A stretch of DNA of 64,000 nt from Neobacillus vireti (GCF_001026695.1 NZ_LDNB01000012.1:79812-143811), one strand, 5' to 3'; positions 37,920 through 47,339 are shown, counted from the first letter of the stretch. Notes: generated by a model not told the origin, from the letters alone. A program made the numbers and translations.

Positions 37920-38744
37920 TTAATGATTAGAGAACTGTAACTCTACTTTATCCAGATCTTCTTTAAATTTTGCGTGTGTTGCCTGAAACAGGTGTTCAAA
38001 TACGTCTCCAAGTTCGTTCTCCAGTACTTTAATACCCTCACCGGTTATTCCGCCCTTTACACATACTTTTTCTTGAAGTGACGGTAACGTATAATGCCCT
38101 TGCTTTAATAATTCACCTAGACCGACAATCATTTCACTGGCAAAAATGGTGGCTGTTTTTTCATCAATTTCTGTCTCCCTGACGGCTGCTTGGATGAAAC
38201 GCTGCAGGAGATAGCTGAAAAAAGCCGGTCCGCAGCTAACGATATCTGAGGCAACCCTCGTTACTTTTTCATCAATATAAACCGGCACAGAAATCTTCGT
38301 AATTATTTGCTCTATTTTCGCTTTCCAAACATCGCTGCAATTTTCTCCAAAAGTAATTAATGACACCCCGGATAACGCACGATTGGTGATGCTTGGGATT
38401 ACCCGGGCGGTTGAACACGATACCTTTTGTTCAAGCTGGCTTGTACTGATAGGACTCGTTATCGAAATTAGACATTTTTCTCGACCTAAATGGGGATTGA
38501 TTTCATCAAGGATTTTAAATGCATCTAATGGTTTTACACATAAAAATAACAAATCGGATTGAGCCGCTACTTCTTCTGCATTTGCCCCAACCCTAATTTC
38601 TTTATATTTATTTTTAAGCTGCATGGCTTTGGAAATTGTTCTATTCGTAATCAACATTGAAGAAGGGGAAATGGCTTTTCCGTCAATTAAGGCCTCCACC
38701 ACAATACTCCCCATATTACCGGTACCGATGATACCTATATTCAT
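37920..38744 (-). CDS. comER: Late competence protein ComER (ProC-like)
   Basis: ComER is related to pyrroline-5-carboxylate reductase and is encoded opposite to the comE operon; it has been linked to sporulation and biofilm entry rather than DNA uptake. The 274-residue protein begins MNIGIIGTGNMGSIVVEALI, an NAD(P)-binding Rossmann start. The C-terminal dimerisation half retains ProC-like GPAFFSYLLQ. ATG 38744 has GGAGGG at 7 bp; the 8-residue longer ORF starts inside that site. Whether it keeps ProC activity is unclear. Confidence 0.9.
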   Translation of the reverse strand: MNIGIIGTGNMGSIVVEALIDGKAISPSSMLITNRTISKAMQLKNKYKEIRVGANAEEVAAQSDLLFLCVKPLDAFKILDEINPHLGREKCLISITSPISTSQLEQKVSCSTARVIPSITNRALSGVSLITFGENCSDVWKAKIEQIITKISVPVYIDEKVTRVASDIVSCGPAFFSYLLQRFIQAAVRETEIDEKTATIFASEMIVGLGELLKQGHYTLPSLQEKVCVKGGITGEGIKVLENELGDVFEHLFQATHAKFKEDLDKVELQFSNH

Positions 38745-38830
38745 TTTCCGACCCTCCTTCACAAGCAATATTCTTTAATAACCATATGAAAACGAGTAAT
38801 AAAATATACCTTTAGAAAGGATGGATTCAT

Positions 38831-39466
38831 ATGAAAGACTGGTTAATTGAACACAAGTTTTATTTAATCGCCGCTGTTGTTCTTGTTTTTGGGAGCTTTT
38901 ATTATTTTTATCTTTATGATGATAAAGAACTTCCGCTCAATTCCGCGATAAGTCAAGTCGACAATAAACAGCAGTCAGCTGTGAAGGATGCTGAAAAGAA
39001 AGAGCTGCCGGAAAAGATTATGGTAGATGTAAAGGGGCAGATCAAACTTCCAGGGGTTTATCTATCCAATTCTGGTGAACGGGTCATCGATGTGATTAAT
39101 CGTGCAGGGGGATTAACAGACAAAGCAGACCAAAGTAAGGTGAATTTTGCCGAGCATGTGCACGATGAAATGTTGATTTATATACCAGCCATCGGTGAGG
39201 AGGGGGTTTCAGCCCCTGGCACATCAGGAGGAGCCGCTATGTCAACGTCAGGCGGTGCTGGTCAAACGCAAGGGAAAATTAATATCAATAAAGCGACTGA
39301 AAGTGAATTACAAACCCTGCCCGGAATCGGTCCTGCAAAAGCGGCAGCCATCATCGAGTATCGGAAAACAAGCGGTCCATTTAAAGCGGTGGAAGATATT
39401 AAGAATATAAGCGGAATTGGTGAAAAAACGTTTGAAAAATTAAAGGATTCGATAGCGGTTCATTGA
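38831..39466 (+). CDS. comEA: Competence DNA receptor ComEA
   Basis: ComEA binds double-stranded DNA at the membrane surface and passes it to ComEC. The 211-residue protein has one N-terminal membrane segment (about 10-28), an SLBB domain (VDVKGQIKLPGVY onward), a glycine/serine/alanine-rich flexible linker (about 128-150) and a C-terminal double helix-hairpin-helix (LPGIGPAKAAAII and ISGIGEKTFEKL). AAAGGATGG is upstream. In B. subtilis comEB follows at once; here 1.7 kb of repeats and a NERD gene intervene. Confidence 0.95.
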   Translation: MKDWLIEHKFYLIAAVVLVFGSFYYFYLYDDKELPLNSAISQVDNKQQSAVKDAEKKELPEKIMVDVKGQIKLPGVYLSNSGERVIDVINRAGGLTDKADQSKVNFAEHVHDEMLIYIPAIGEEGVSAPGTSGGAAMSTSGGAGQTQGKININKATESELQTLPGIGPAKAAAIIEYRKTSGPFKAVEDIKNISGIGEKTFEKLKDSIAVH

Positions 39467-39472
39467 TTCTTT

Positions 39473-39510
39473 CATTGTCCAGCTCCAGTGCGCGTGCGCT
39501 TTTCTTATTA
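39473..39510. repeat. Repeat family 1, short copy B
   Basis: ATTGTCCAGCTCCAG is joined almost directly to GCGCGTGCGCTTTTCTTAT, so both ends of the family are present with the middle deleted. Confidence 0.65.
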
Positions 39511-39518
39511 AATTCGAT

Positions 39519-39613
39519 TCGCTAATAAATTGAAATATTCGCTAATAAGTGGTCAAGATTCGCTAATAAACCATCTAGATTCGCTAATAAACTCCCGAAA
39601 TTCGCTAATAAAA
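39519..39613. repeat. Phased short-repeat array 2a (core TTCGCTAATAAA)
   Basis: GCTAATAA cores start at 39521, 39541, 39562, 39583 and 39604, with steps of 20, 21, 21 and 21 bp. Spacers of about 9 bases differ between copies. It lies just upstream of the NERD gene and matches array 2b downstream. Confidence 0.85.
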
Positions 39614-39711
39614 AAATCAGACATAATTTCTTAACAATTTCCGCTAAAATTCGGCAGGATTTTCACAGGCTTTTTAGAATTTTATCATTAAAATGTAAAG
39701 GAGTGATTTGT

Positions 39712-40689
39712 TTGGTCATAAAAGCAAGGACTATTCCATTAAAACTTCTGATTTTGGCGGCAATATTAAGGCGGCTCCCATTAAGTCACCAAAACTATCA
39801 AGCCATTTTAGATGAATTCAAAAGACGAGAGGCCGGATATCAAGGTGAGGTATCACTAGATTACTATCTCCGTTCTCTTCCGCAGGAAAAATATCTGATT
39901 CTTCACGATTTAAACCTTCCGGATGGAAATTATATTTGCCAAATCGACACCTTTCTTCTAACACCAGAATTTGGACTCATTATTGATGTGAAAAATATGG
40001 CTGGCAAGTTAATTTTTGATACTGAGAATGAGCAATTTATTCAAATTAATAATGATAAGGAAAAAGGGTACCCAGACCCGATTGCCCAGGCTGAAAGGCA
40101 TAAAGCTTTTATTAAAAAATGGCTCGCTGCGAATGGTTTTCCTCCGGTACCCATTGATTACATGGTTGTCATCAGCAACCCATACGCTACATATATGGTT
40201 TCCGGCCCCAATGCCCGCAAAGTAAAGCCGCGTGTTTGCAAGGCAGACGCTTTTCTGAGTAAGATACAATTTTTTGAAAAAATGTATTCTTCCTCACTCC
40301 TCAGCCCGAAAGAGCTTCGGAAAATTTGTCGCCTCCTTGTGAAAATGAATACTCCGCCGACAAAATTCCTTCTTGAAAAATTCGATATTAAACAGTCAGA
40401 ACTATTAACGGGCGTTCTTGGCCCATGCTGCAATTATCTGCCCCTTATCCGTAAAAAACAACAATGGTATTGTCCCCGCTGTGACAAATATTTTGTTGAT
40501 GCCCATATAACTGCGTTGATGGATTACTTTTTATTGTTCGATATGAAAATTACTAATCGGCAGTTTCGGGAGTTTTGCCATTTGGATTCGATTCATACAG
40601 CTAAAAGACTGCTAATGCTTTCTGGAAAAGTAAATTACTCAGGTATAAAAAAGGGAAGGGTCTATTATCCGAAGGCTTTTCCATGGTAA
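39712..40689 (+). CDS. NERD-domain (nuclease-related) protein
   Basis: A 325-residue protein inserted between comEA and comEB. The NERD domain (about 35-150) shows the restriction-nuclease-like residues: a glutamate in GYQGEVSLD, QIDTFLL and LIIDVKNMAG, the D-x-K part of a PD-(D/E)xK site. A CC pair and a CPRC knuckle near residues 245-265 may bind zinc. Start TTG 39712 follows AAAGGAGTG; the GTG at 39703 is within that site. NERD proteins are thought to process nucleic acids, which would suit a DNA-uptake locus, but this is inference from position. Confidence 0.85.
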   Translation: MVIKARTIPLKLLILAAILRRLPLSHQNYQAILDEFKRREAGYQGEVSLDYYLRSLPQEKYLILHDLNLPDGNYICQIDTFLLTPEFGLIIDVKNMAGKLIFDTENEQFIQINNDKEKGYPDPIAQAERHKAFIKKWLAANGFPPVPIDYMVVISNPYATYMVSGPNARKVKPRVCKADAFLSKIQFFEKMYSSSLLSPKELRKICRLLVKMNTPPTKFLLEKFDIKQSELLTGVLGPCCNYLPLIRKKQQWYCPRCDKYFVDAHITALMDYFLLFDMKITNRQFREFCHLDSIHTAKRLLMLSGKVNYSGIKKGRVYYPKAFPW

Positions 40690-40697
40690 ATTTCAAT

Positions 40698-40793
40698 TCG
40701 CTATTAAATCCTTAAATTCGCTAATAAATATGGCAAATTCGCTAATAAATATGGCAAATTCGCTAATAAACTCTCAAAATTCGCTAATAAAAA
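40698..40793. repeat. Phased short-repeat array 2b (core TTCGCTAATAAA)
   Basis: GCTA cores start at 40700, 40720, 40741, 40762 and 40783: steps of 20, 21, 21 and 21 bp, the same as array 2a and in the same orientation. The first core is imperfect (GCTATTAA). The 510-bp gap before comEB otherwise holds AT-rich sequence and repeat family 1 copy C. Confidence 0.85.
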
Positions 40794-40981
40794 ATTGGGC
40801 GAGTCTAATTGACTGCTTTTTCGCGGGAAAAAAAATGTTTTTCAGACGGGTAAGTATCTTCTAATTACATTTTTTCGCCAATTTAACGTCCAAAATGAAT
40901 AATTTACCCCACAAGAGGCTGTTTTTTCCAAAAGTGACAGTATTTAAAGCAATTTGCGATATTTTTAAAGATAAGAAATTT

Positions 40982-41139
40982 CGACTTGAGAAATGTCCAG
41001 CTCCATAGCGGCGAGACGCCTTCACGCTTCGCTCTACGATAAGTCAACATCTGAACGCTTGCGCTCACCATGTTTCCAATACTCTTGAAGCGCTCAAGGC
41101 ATATCGTGAGCTGACTAGTGCGCTCACGCTTTTCTTATT
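40982..41139. repeat. Repeat family 1, copy C
   Basis: The element runs from GACTTGAGAAATGTCCAGCTC to GCTCACGCTTTTCTTATT. Its middle contains CTACGATAAGTCAA, shared with copy D at 58315. No ORF is present. Confidence 0.75.
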
Positions 41140-41200
41140 GACCGAATTGTCCAAGCCGGCTTACACTTAAATCAGAAAAGTTATTAAGGAGTGGGAGAAC

Positions 41201-41662
41201 GTGAATCGGATTTCGTGGAATCAATACTTTATGGCGCAAAGTCATTTGCTCGCATTAAGAAGCACATGTACAAGATTGACGGTTGGGGCGACGATTGTCA
41301 GGGATAAACGAATCATAGCAGGCGGCTACAATGGATCGATAGCTGGAGGCGACCATTGCATTGATAAAGGCTGCTACGTTATCGACAATCACTGTGTACG
41401 AACAATTCATGCGGAAATAAATGCACTCTTACAATGTGCAAAATTTGGTGTGCCTACATCCGAGGCGGACATTTATGTAACTCATTTTCCTTGCCTGCAA
41501 TGCTGTAAGGCACTTATCCAAGCTGGGATTAAAACAGTTTATTATGCGATGGATTATAAAAATCACCCGTTTGCTATCGAACTATTTGAACAAGCAAATG
41601 TGAAAACAGAAAAGGTTGAACTGACAGAACCGGTCATCGATTTTCGAAAGATAAAACAGTAA
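41201..41662 (+). CDS. comEB: dCMP deaminase family protein ComEB
   Basis: A 153-residue zinc deaminase. The zinc and proton-shuttle site is HAEINAL near residue 70, with the second motif PCLQCC near residue 98 and an extra cysteine cluster CIDKGCYVIDNHC between. The B. subtilis orthologue is a dCMP deaminase not needed for transformation. It is shorter at the C-terminus than B. subtilis ComEB. GTG 41201 has AAGGAGTGGGAG upstream. comEC follows 70 bp later. Confidence 0.92.
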   Translation: MNRISWNQYFMAQSHLLALRSTCTRLTVGATIVRDKRIIAGGYNGSIAGGDHCIDKGCYVIDNHCVRTIHAEINALLQCAKFGVPTSEADIYVTHFPCLQCCKALIQAGIKTVYYAMDYKNHPFAIELFEQANVKTEKVELTEPVIDFRKIKQ

Positions 41663-41674
41663 TTCCTCTAGAAC

Positions 41675-41695
41675 GACGCCGGGTATTCCGGCGTC
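41675..41695. other. GC-rich hairpin between comEB and comEC
   Basis: GACGCCGG and CCGGCGTC form an 8-bp perfect stem around GTATT. No T run follows, so it may be an mRNA processing or stabilising stem. Confidence 0.5.
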
Positions 41696-41732
41696 TCACC
41701 CTCGTTAAAAAAACTACTAATGGAGAAGAATC

Positions 41733-44063
41733 ATGAATGGAAAATACTTTTATTTCGCACTTGCGGCCCTTTTGGGTGTCCTCTGTTCTCTAGTTACGTT
41801 TCTTCCGTTTTTTCTGCTGACATTCTTTTATCTGTACCTGCTAAACAAATACAAACGGTTTAAAAATAAACAACTATTCGTGGTAATGTTTATCTTTGTA
41901 ACATTTGTGTTTTTGGCGGGACGGACACAATTAGAAAATAAATCTTTAATCCCCGAAACCATCACAGATTTTTATATCGAATATAACCAGAATCCAAAAA
42001 TAGATGGCGACCTCCTGCAAATTCAAGCAACTGAAAAACAATTCAAGGAAAAGCTCCTTATCCGTTACAAAATAAAATCGGAAGCAGAACAAGTGCTGTT
42101 AAAAAGTAAAAGCTTTTACAATTGTTTGTGCCAGGTGTCAGGCACCATAAAAAAACCAGCCATCGCAAAAAATCCAAATAGCTTTGACTACCGTCAATAT
42201 TTAGCTTCGAAGGATATTTATTGGATCGTTGAAAGCCAGGAAAATCCACTTCAAAATTGTTCCCCGATGAGACCCTCGCCAATGACCATGGTGAAACAAC
42301 TTCGCTTTTTAGGAATTCGTTATCTTGAAGCACATTTTCCAATTGAAATTGCCTCACTATCAGCCGCCTTAATCTTTGGCGATCGCAGTATGCTTGACCC
42401 TGTTTTATTGGGGGATTTTCAAAAAACGGGAATCGTCCATTTGTTGGCCATTTCAGGCCTTCATGTTTCGTTGTTAGTGGGAATGGTTTTTTATTTGGGG
42501 ATTCGAATCGGGCTGACAAGACAGTTCATGATGAATTTCCTGCTGCTGATTTTACCTGTCTATGTCATTCTTACTGGTGCCTCTCCATCGGTGATCAGGG
42601 CGGTCCTAATGATTTATCTTGTCTTATTGACTGTTAAGTGGAAAAGCAGGCTAAAGCTCTTACCGATTGATGCAATCAGTTTGGCGTTCATGATTTTTTT
42701 GTTTTTTTCGCCAAAGGTTATAGTTGATATTGGCTTTCAACTTTCCTTTTCGGTAAGTCTGGTGATTATTTTCTCTGCGCCGATTATTTTGCGCCGTTAT
42801 CAAAACAATGGCGCCCGAATTCTGGCTACTTCAGTAACGGCTCAATTAGCTGCCCTTCCATTATTATTCTATCATTTCTTTGAAATGTCGCTGATGGGGA
42901 TTGCAGCTAATATGTTATACATTCCGCTTTTTTCGTTTGTTTATCTCCCTGGCTTATACATCTTGTTTATCATCCAAATTCTTTTTGGAAACACACCACT
43001 ATTTCTTATCAATATCTTCAAAAATATCATAAACCTGTCCAATCATCTTATTGGTTATTTAGCTCATTTTTCTTTCGCTGCTTTTGTTCCTGGGAGGCCG
43101 AACATCATTCAGCTAATCATCTACATCGTTATCATCGTTGCTATTTTTTACATCTGGGAAGCTAAAGTGTATCAGAAAAAGAAAACTCACTTGTTCTATT
43201 TAGTTGTTATCCTCCTTTCCTTTCAGCCTGTGTGGAATTGGCTGAACCCCATTGGTGAAGTGACGATGATTGATGTCGGGCAAGGGGACAGCAGTTTGAT
43301 TCACCTTCCCCACGGGAGGGGGACCTATCTCATCGATACGGGGGGAACGATGACGTTTGGCGAAGAAGAAGAATGGAAGCACCGTTTAAAACCGTATGAA
43401 GTCGGCAGGGATGTTGTTGTTCCTTTTTTGAAGGGAAAGGGAATCACGAAAATCGATAAACTTATTCTTACCCATGGGGATATGGACCATATTGGCGGGA
43501 CATTTTCAATATTAAAGGAGCTTCGGGTCAAACAAATCCTGTTGCCTTCTGTCGTTGCTCCTTCTGAAACGGAATTAAGAATTATTCAGGAGGCAGAAAA
43601 GAGAAAAATCCCAGTCATAAAAGTATCGGCGGGGGATCAATGGAAAAGTGCGGGAAGTAAATTCAATATTCTATCACCAGAAAAAAATTTTAGCGGTGAA
43701 CGAAACCGCGGTTCAATCGCTTTGGTTGCGCAAGTAGGGGGAGTTACCTGGTTCTTTGGCGGGGATTTAGACCAAGAAGGGGAAATGAAAATCAGCAAAC
43801 AATTTCCTAATTTAACGATTGATGTGCTAAAAGCTGGTCATCATGGAAGTAAAACTTCAAGTGCCGAAGCGTTCATCAAGCAAATCAACCCGGGTACAGC
43901 ATTAATTTCAGCAGGTGAAACCAATCGTTATGGCCATCCACACCAAGAGGTTTTAGAGCGTTTGCGAGAAACGAACACGACCATTTACCGGACGGACTTG
44001 CAGGGGGCCATAACCTTCCGTTTTTATCGAAATAATGGAACCTTTTCAACCTATCTGCCATAG
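41733..44063 (+). CDS. comEC: DNA internalization channel ComEC/Rec2
   Basis: ComEC forms the membrane channel that takes up single-stranded DNA in transformation. The 776-residue protein has N-terminal membrane helices, an OB-like extracellular region (about 80-180), the Competence domain with many helices (about 200-480, including FGDRSMLDP and LLAISGLHVSLLVG) and a C-terminal metallo-beta-lactamase domain with THGDMDHIGG near residue 580 and AGHHGSKTSSAE near 705. All parts look intact. The codons around 42128-42147 coincide with an intergenic repeat core. Confidence 0.95.
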   Translation: MNGKYFYFALAALLGVLCSLVTFLPFFLLTFFYLYLLNKYKRFKNKQLFVVMFIFVTFVFLAGRTQLENKSLIPETITDFYIEYNQNPKIDGDLLQIQATEKQFKEKLLIRYKIKSEAEQVLLKSKSFYNCLCQVSGTIKKPAIAKNPNSFDYRQYLASKDIYWIVESQENPLQNCSPMRPSPMTMVKQLRFLGIRYLEAHFPIEIASLSAALIFGDRSMLDPVLLGDFQKTGIVHLLAISGLHVSLLVGMVFYLGIRIGLTRQFMMNFLLLILPVYVILTGASPSVIRAVLMIYLVLLTVKWKSRLKLLPIDAISLAFMIFLFFSPKVIVDIGFQLSFSVSLVIIFSAPIILRRYQNNGARILATSVTAQLAALPLLFYHFFEMSLMGIAANMLYIPLFSFVYLPGLYILFIIQILFGNTPLFLINIFKNIINLSNHLIGYLAHFSFAAFVPGRPNIIQLIIYIVIIVAIFYIWEAKVYQKKKTHLFYLVVILLSFQPVWNWLNPIGEVTMIDVGQGDSSLIHLPHGRGTYLIDTGGTMTFGEEEEWKHRLKPYEVGRDVVVPFLKGKGITKIDKLILTHGDMDHIGGTFSILKELRVKQILLPSVVAPSETELRIIQEAEKRKIPVIKVSAGDQWKSAGSKFNILSPEKNFSGERNRGSIALVAQVGGVTWFFGGDLDQEGEMKISKQFPNLTIDVLKAGHHGSKTSSAEAFIKQINPGTALISAGETNRYGHPHQEVLERLRETNTTIYRTDLQGAITFRFYRNNGTFSTYLP
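42128..42147. repeat. GGTGTCAGGC repeat core inside comEC
   Basis: GTGCCAGGTGTCAGGCACC can fold on itself and matches the arm of the palindrome after mccB (25291) at most positions. It stays in frame, encoding the residues around CQVSGTI. Confidence 0.5.
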
Positions 44064-44084
44064 GATGTATTCAAAGTAAAAAAA

Positions 44085-44104
44085 GGCTGCATATGCAGCC
44101 TCTT
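44085..44104. terminator. Convergent hairpin between comEC and yqzM
   Basis: GGCTGCATATGCAGCC is a perfect palindrome, with seven A before it and TCTT after it. It would end yqzM on the minus strand better than comEC. Confidence 0.7.
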
Positions 44105-44129
44105 AAATTACTCATATGTAGCCAAATAT

Positions 44130-44264
44130 TTAAGAACCAATTAATTTAATGACTGTTGCAATAATAAACATTACAGCAAAAAAACCAAAGGAAACCCCAA
44201 ATCCTACTCCAGAATCAATTGCATCGTTTCGTTTACTTACCGGATTTTTTTCGAATTCGTTCAC
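44130..44264 (-). CDS. yqzM: YqzM family small membrane protein
   Basis: A 44-residue protein starting MNEFEKNPVSKRNDAIDSGV, followed by one glycine/phenylalanine-rich membrane helix (GFGVSFGFFAVMFIIATVIK). It matches B. subtilis YqzM in size and position between comEC and holA on the opposite strand. Function unknown. The start is GTG 44264 with GGAGGGGT upstream. Confidence 0.88.
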   Translation of the reverse strand: MNEFEKNPVSKRNDAIDSGVGFGVSFGFFAVMFIIATVIKLIGS

Positions 44265-44599
44265 AGTCTACCCCTCCTATTTCATCATATAGTATAAGCC
44301 ATTTGACTGAAAAAATCCAGCCTGCCTGTGGAAAACGGCAGAGAGCGCAAACCGTCTTATTAGTTGCTTTCCTATACTGACAAGAGTTGTCAAAATAGTT
44401 TGACTCGAGGTAGGCAACACTATGATTACAAAGGAACTCCGCCGGGCGGCTTAGAACCTAGGTCTAAAAATTGCCGGGCGTTCATTATAAATCGGGAATT
44501 GGCACTTTATTGAAAAGCTGCTAATTCCCTTTAAGTACTTGTCAAATTGTCCAAGCTTCTTTACGATAGATGTGAGTGATAAGAAGAGGAGCGCGGACA
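44265..44599. other. 335-bp gap between yqzM and holA with hairpins
   Basis: No gene is seen. GTCAAAATAGTTTGAC near 44387-44404 is a small inverted repeat. GCCGGGCG occurs twice (44441 and 44473). GGGAATT at 44494-44500 pairs with AATTCCC at 44523-44529, with partly paired bases inside. The nature of this sequence is unclear; a non-coding RNA or decayed repeat are both possible. Confidence 0.4.
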
Positions 44600-45616
44600 A
44601 TGGTATTAGATATTTGGCGGAAAATTAAACAAAGGGATTTTGCTCCTATTTATTTATTATATGGAACAGAGGCATATTTAATCAATGAGACGAAACAATT
44701 ACTGCTGAACGAGGCATTAAACGAAGAAGAGAAGGACTTTAATTTTTCGGTCTATGATTTAGAAGATACACCTATCGATGTGGCGTTAGAGGATGCTGAA
44801 ACCTTTCCATTTTTCGGCGAAAGAAAAGTGATCTTTTTACATAATCCAGCATTTTTAACGGCAGAAAAATCAAAAGAAAAGATTGAACATAATTTAGTGA
44901 AATTTGAGGCATATTTGAAAGAGCCAGCGCCCTATACGGTAATGGTTATTTCTGCTCCATACGAAAAATTAGATGAACGAAAAAAAATAACCAAAGAATT
45001 GAAACGAACGGCAGAAGTAGTTGAAGCGAAAAAATTAAAAGAACACGAATTAATCAATTGGGTGAAGAACCGAGCGAAGAGCAGCGGGATTGAATTTGAA
45101 CCAAATGCGATTGAGCAATTATTGGCTCTTGTCGGAACAAACATGTTTATGATTACAAGTGAAGTTGATAAATTAGCTTTGTATGCCGCAGACCAAAAGA
45201 AAATTGATGTGAATTTAGTTGAAAAGTTAGTTTCACGCTCACTTGAGCAAAATATTTTTACCTTAATTGAAAAAGTGGTCCAGCGTAAACTGGATGAAGC
45301 CTTACGAATTTATTATGATTTATTAAAACAAAATGAAGAGCCAATCAAAATTTTGGCGCTGCTTGCAGGGCAGTTCCGGTTAATATATCAAGTGAAGGAG
45401 CTTTCAAGACGAGGGTACGGGCAGCAGCAAATTGCGGGTTACTTGAAAACCCACCCGTTCCGCGTCAAGCTTGCGCTCGGCCAGGCGGGTAAATTTAGCG
45501 ATGAAGAATTAGCCAGTATAATGGAGATGCTAGCTGAGGCCGACTACCAAATGAAAACAGGCGGTATGAATAAATCATTATTGATTGAGATGGTATTATT
45601 TCGGTTAAAAAAGTAA
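44600..45616 (+). CDS. holA: DNA polymerase III subunit delta
   Basis: HolA (YqeN) is the clamp-loader subunit that opens the beta clamp. The 338-residue protein shows the domain I start (APIYLLYGTEAYLINETKQL, 20 residues), the clamp-contacting DAETFPFFGERKVIFL region and the C-terminal collar domain (LLAGQFRLIYQVKELSRRGYG in part). ATG 44600 has AGAGGAGCG upstream; the 8-residue longer form starts before it. It ends at a terminator shared with rpsT. Confidence 0.94.
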   Translation: MVLDIWRKIKQRDFAPIYLLYGTEAYLINETKQLLLNEALNEEEKDFNFSVYDLEDTPIDVALEDAETFPFFGERKVIFLHNPAFLTAEKSKEKIEHNLVKFEAYLKEPAPYTVMVISAPYEKLDERKKITKELKRTAEVVEAKKLKEHELINWVKNRAKSSGIEFEPNAIEQLLALVGTNMFMITSEVDKLALYAADQKKIDVNLVEKLVSRSLEQNIFTLIEKVVQRKLDEALRIYYDLLKQNEEPIKILALLAGQFRLIYQVKELSRRGYGQQQIAGYLKTHPFRVKLALGQAGKFSDEELASIMEMLAEADYQMKTGGMNKSLLIEMVLFRLKK

Positions 45617-45651
45617 AAAAAAACGATTCCTGTAAAGGAATCGTTTTTTTT
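45614..45651. terminator. Convergent terminator between holA and rpsT
   Basis: AACGATTCCT pairs with AGGAATCGTT around GTAA, with long A and T runs on either side. Confidence 0.93.
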
Positions 45652-45658
45652 TCGCTTA

Positions 45659-45919
45659 TTAAAGAGCGTTCGCTTTTTTCATTAGACGTGATTTTTTACG
45701 AGCAGCAGCATTTTTGTGGATTAGACCTTTTCCAGCAGCCTTGTCCAATTTGCTAGCAGCAGTTACTAATGCTTCCTTTGCAGCAGCAGCGTCGTTAGTA
45801 GTAACAGCAGCTTCTACTTTCTTAACAGCCGTACGCATTGCAGATTTAGCAGTTGTATTTTGAGCATTTTTCGCTTCATTTGTTTTTACACGCTTAATAG
45901 CAGATTTAATGTTAGGCAT
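45659..45919 (-). CDS. rpsT: 30S ribosomal protein S20
   Basis: S20 binds 16S rRNA early in 30S assembly. The 86-residue basic, alanine-rich protein begins [20 protein letters not shown] and ends [18 protein letters not shown], as is usual. ATG 45919 has GGAGGTGAATGGA directly upstream; the ORF extended to 45928 begins inside that site. It reads opposite to holA and gpr. Confidence 0.97.
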   Translation of the reverse strand: MPNIKSAIKRVKTNEAKNAQNTTAKSAMRTAVKKVEAAVTTNDAAAAKEALVTAASKLDKAAGKGLIHKNAAARKKSRLMKKANAL

Positions 45920-46134
45920 TCCATTCACCTCCTACAAAGAATCGAGACTATATGAACTCGACTATACATTCATCATAATAATTCAGAACAAGAAGTATTT
46001 TATCAAACGAGAGCCTATATTGCAATACACAATTATCAAGGAAAGAATTTTACTCTGCATGTTTTGGAATGAGAAGGGTCAAAATAGGAAATAGTTTCTA
46101 TTTATAGGAGATTTCATAATGGGAGTGAATAGTC

Positions 46135-47259
46135 ATGAGTGAAGCAATAGATTTAAGTCAGTATTCTGTTCGAACTGATTTGGCGATTGAAGCAAGGGAA
46201 ATGGTCCTTGCCGGCAGAGGCGGAACAGTTGGACAGGAGGAAAACCTTTCGCAAATTGAAGGTGTCATCATAAAGGAAAAAGATGTTGATGATATAAAAA
46301 TTTCTTTAGTTGAAGTTACCAAACAGGGTGAGCAGCAGCTTGGTAAAAAGGCAGGCAGATATTTAACCGTTGAAGTCCAAGGGATTCGCCAGCAAAATAC
46401 GGAGGTTCAGCAGAAGGTTGGTGAAGTTTTCGCAAGGGAATTTTCTTATTTTTTAGAAGGGACGGGGATTAAAAAAACAGATTCCTGTCTGATTGTCGGT
46501 CTTGGAAATTGGAATGTAACCCCAGATGCACTTGGACCGATGGTTTGTGAAAACTTGCTTGTCACTCGTCATTTATTCCAGCTTCAGCCGGAAAATGTCG
46601 AGGAAGGATATCGCTCCGTAAGTGCTCTTTCACCTGGTGTTATGGGACTAACCGGAATTGAGACTAGTGATATTATTTTTGGCGTTGTTGAAAAAACAAA
46701 ACCGGATTTCGTGATTGCGATTGATGCGCTCGCTTCAAGATCGATTGAGAGAGTAAATTCGACCATCCAAATATCCGATACCGGTATTCACCCTGGTTCT
46801 GGTGTCGGCAATAAAAGGAAGGAACTTAGTAAAGAAACATTGGGTATTCCCGTCATCGCCATTGGTGTTCCCACAGTGGTCGACGCAGTTTCGATTACAA
46901 GTGATACGATAGATTTCATTTTAAAGCATTTCGGAAAAGAGCTCAGGGAAGGAAATCGCCCTTCGAGGGCACTTGCCCCAGCTGGAATGAGCTTTGGCGA
47001 AAAGCGAAAGTTAACGGAAGAGGATTTACCAGAAGAAAAGCACCGGAAAACGTTTCTTGGCATGATTGGCACATTATCGGAGGATGAAAAAAGGAAGTTA
47101 ATCTATGAGGTTTTGTCGCCCATTGGCCATAATTTAATGGTTACTCCAAAGGAAGTCGACGTCTTCATTGAGGATATGGCCAACCTGATTGCCAACGGTT
47201 TGAACGCCTCACTCCACAGCACAGTTGACCAAGAAAATGCGGGGTATTATACAAGATAG
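46135..47259 (+). CDS. gpr: Germination protease GPR
   Basis: GPR degrades small acid-soluble DNA-binding proteins when spores germinate. It is made in the forespore as a zymogen and cuts off its own N-terminal propeptide. The 374-residue protein begins [20 protein letters not shown]; the YSVRTDLA region resembles the SASP cleavage sites where processing occurs. The catalytic core around [15 protein letters not shown] and [12 protein letters not shown] is intact. GGGAGTG precedes the ATG. A forespore promoter (SigF/SigG) is expected but I could not place one. Confidence 0.95.
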   Translation: MSEAIDLSQYSVRTDLAIEAREMVLAGRGGTVGQEENLSQIEGVIIKEKDVDDIKISLVEVTKQGEQQLGKKAGRYLTVEVQGIRQQNTEVQQKVGEVFAREFSYFLEGTGIKKTDSCLIVGLGNWNVTPDALGPMVCENLLVTRHLFQLQPENVEEGYRSVSALSPGVMGLTGIETSDIIFGVVEKTKPDFVIAIDALASRSIERVNSTIQISDTGIHPGSGVGNKRKELSKETLGIPVIAIGVPTVVDAVSITSDTIDFILKHFGKELREGNRPSRALAPAGMSFGEKRKLTEEDLPEEKHRKTFLGMIGTLSEDEKRKLIYEVLSPIGHNLMVTPKEVDVFIEDMANLIANGLNASLHSTVDQENAGYYTR

Positions 47260-47339
47260 ACCAATTTAATAAGGGACCAGTATTTTTTGAAGGCACTGAA
47301 AAAGCCACTTAAATTTAGGCAGAGTGTATAATATTGGCT

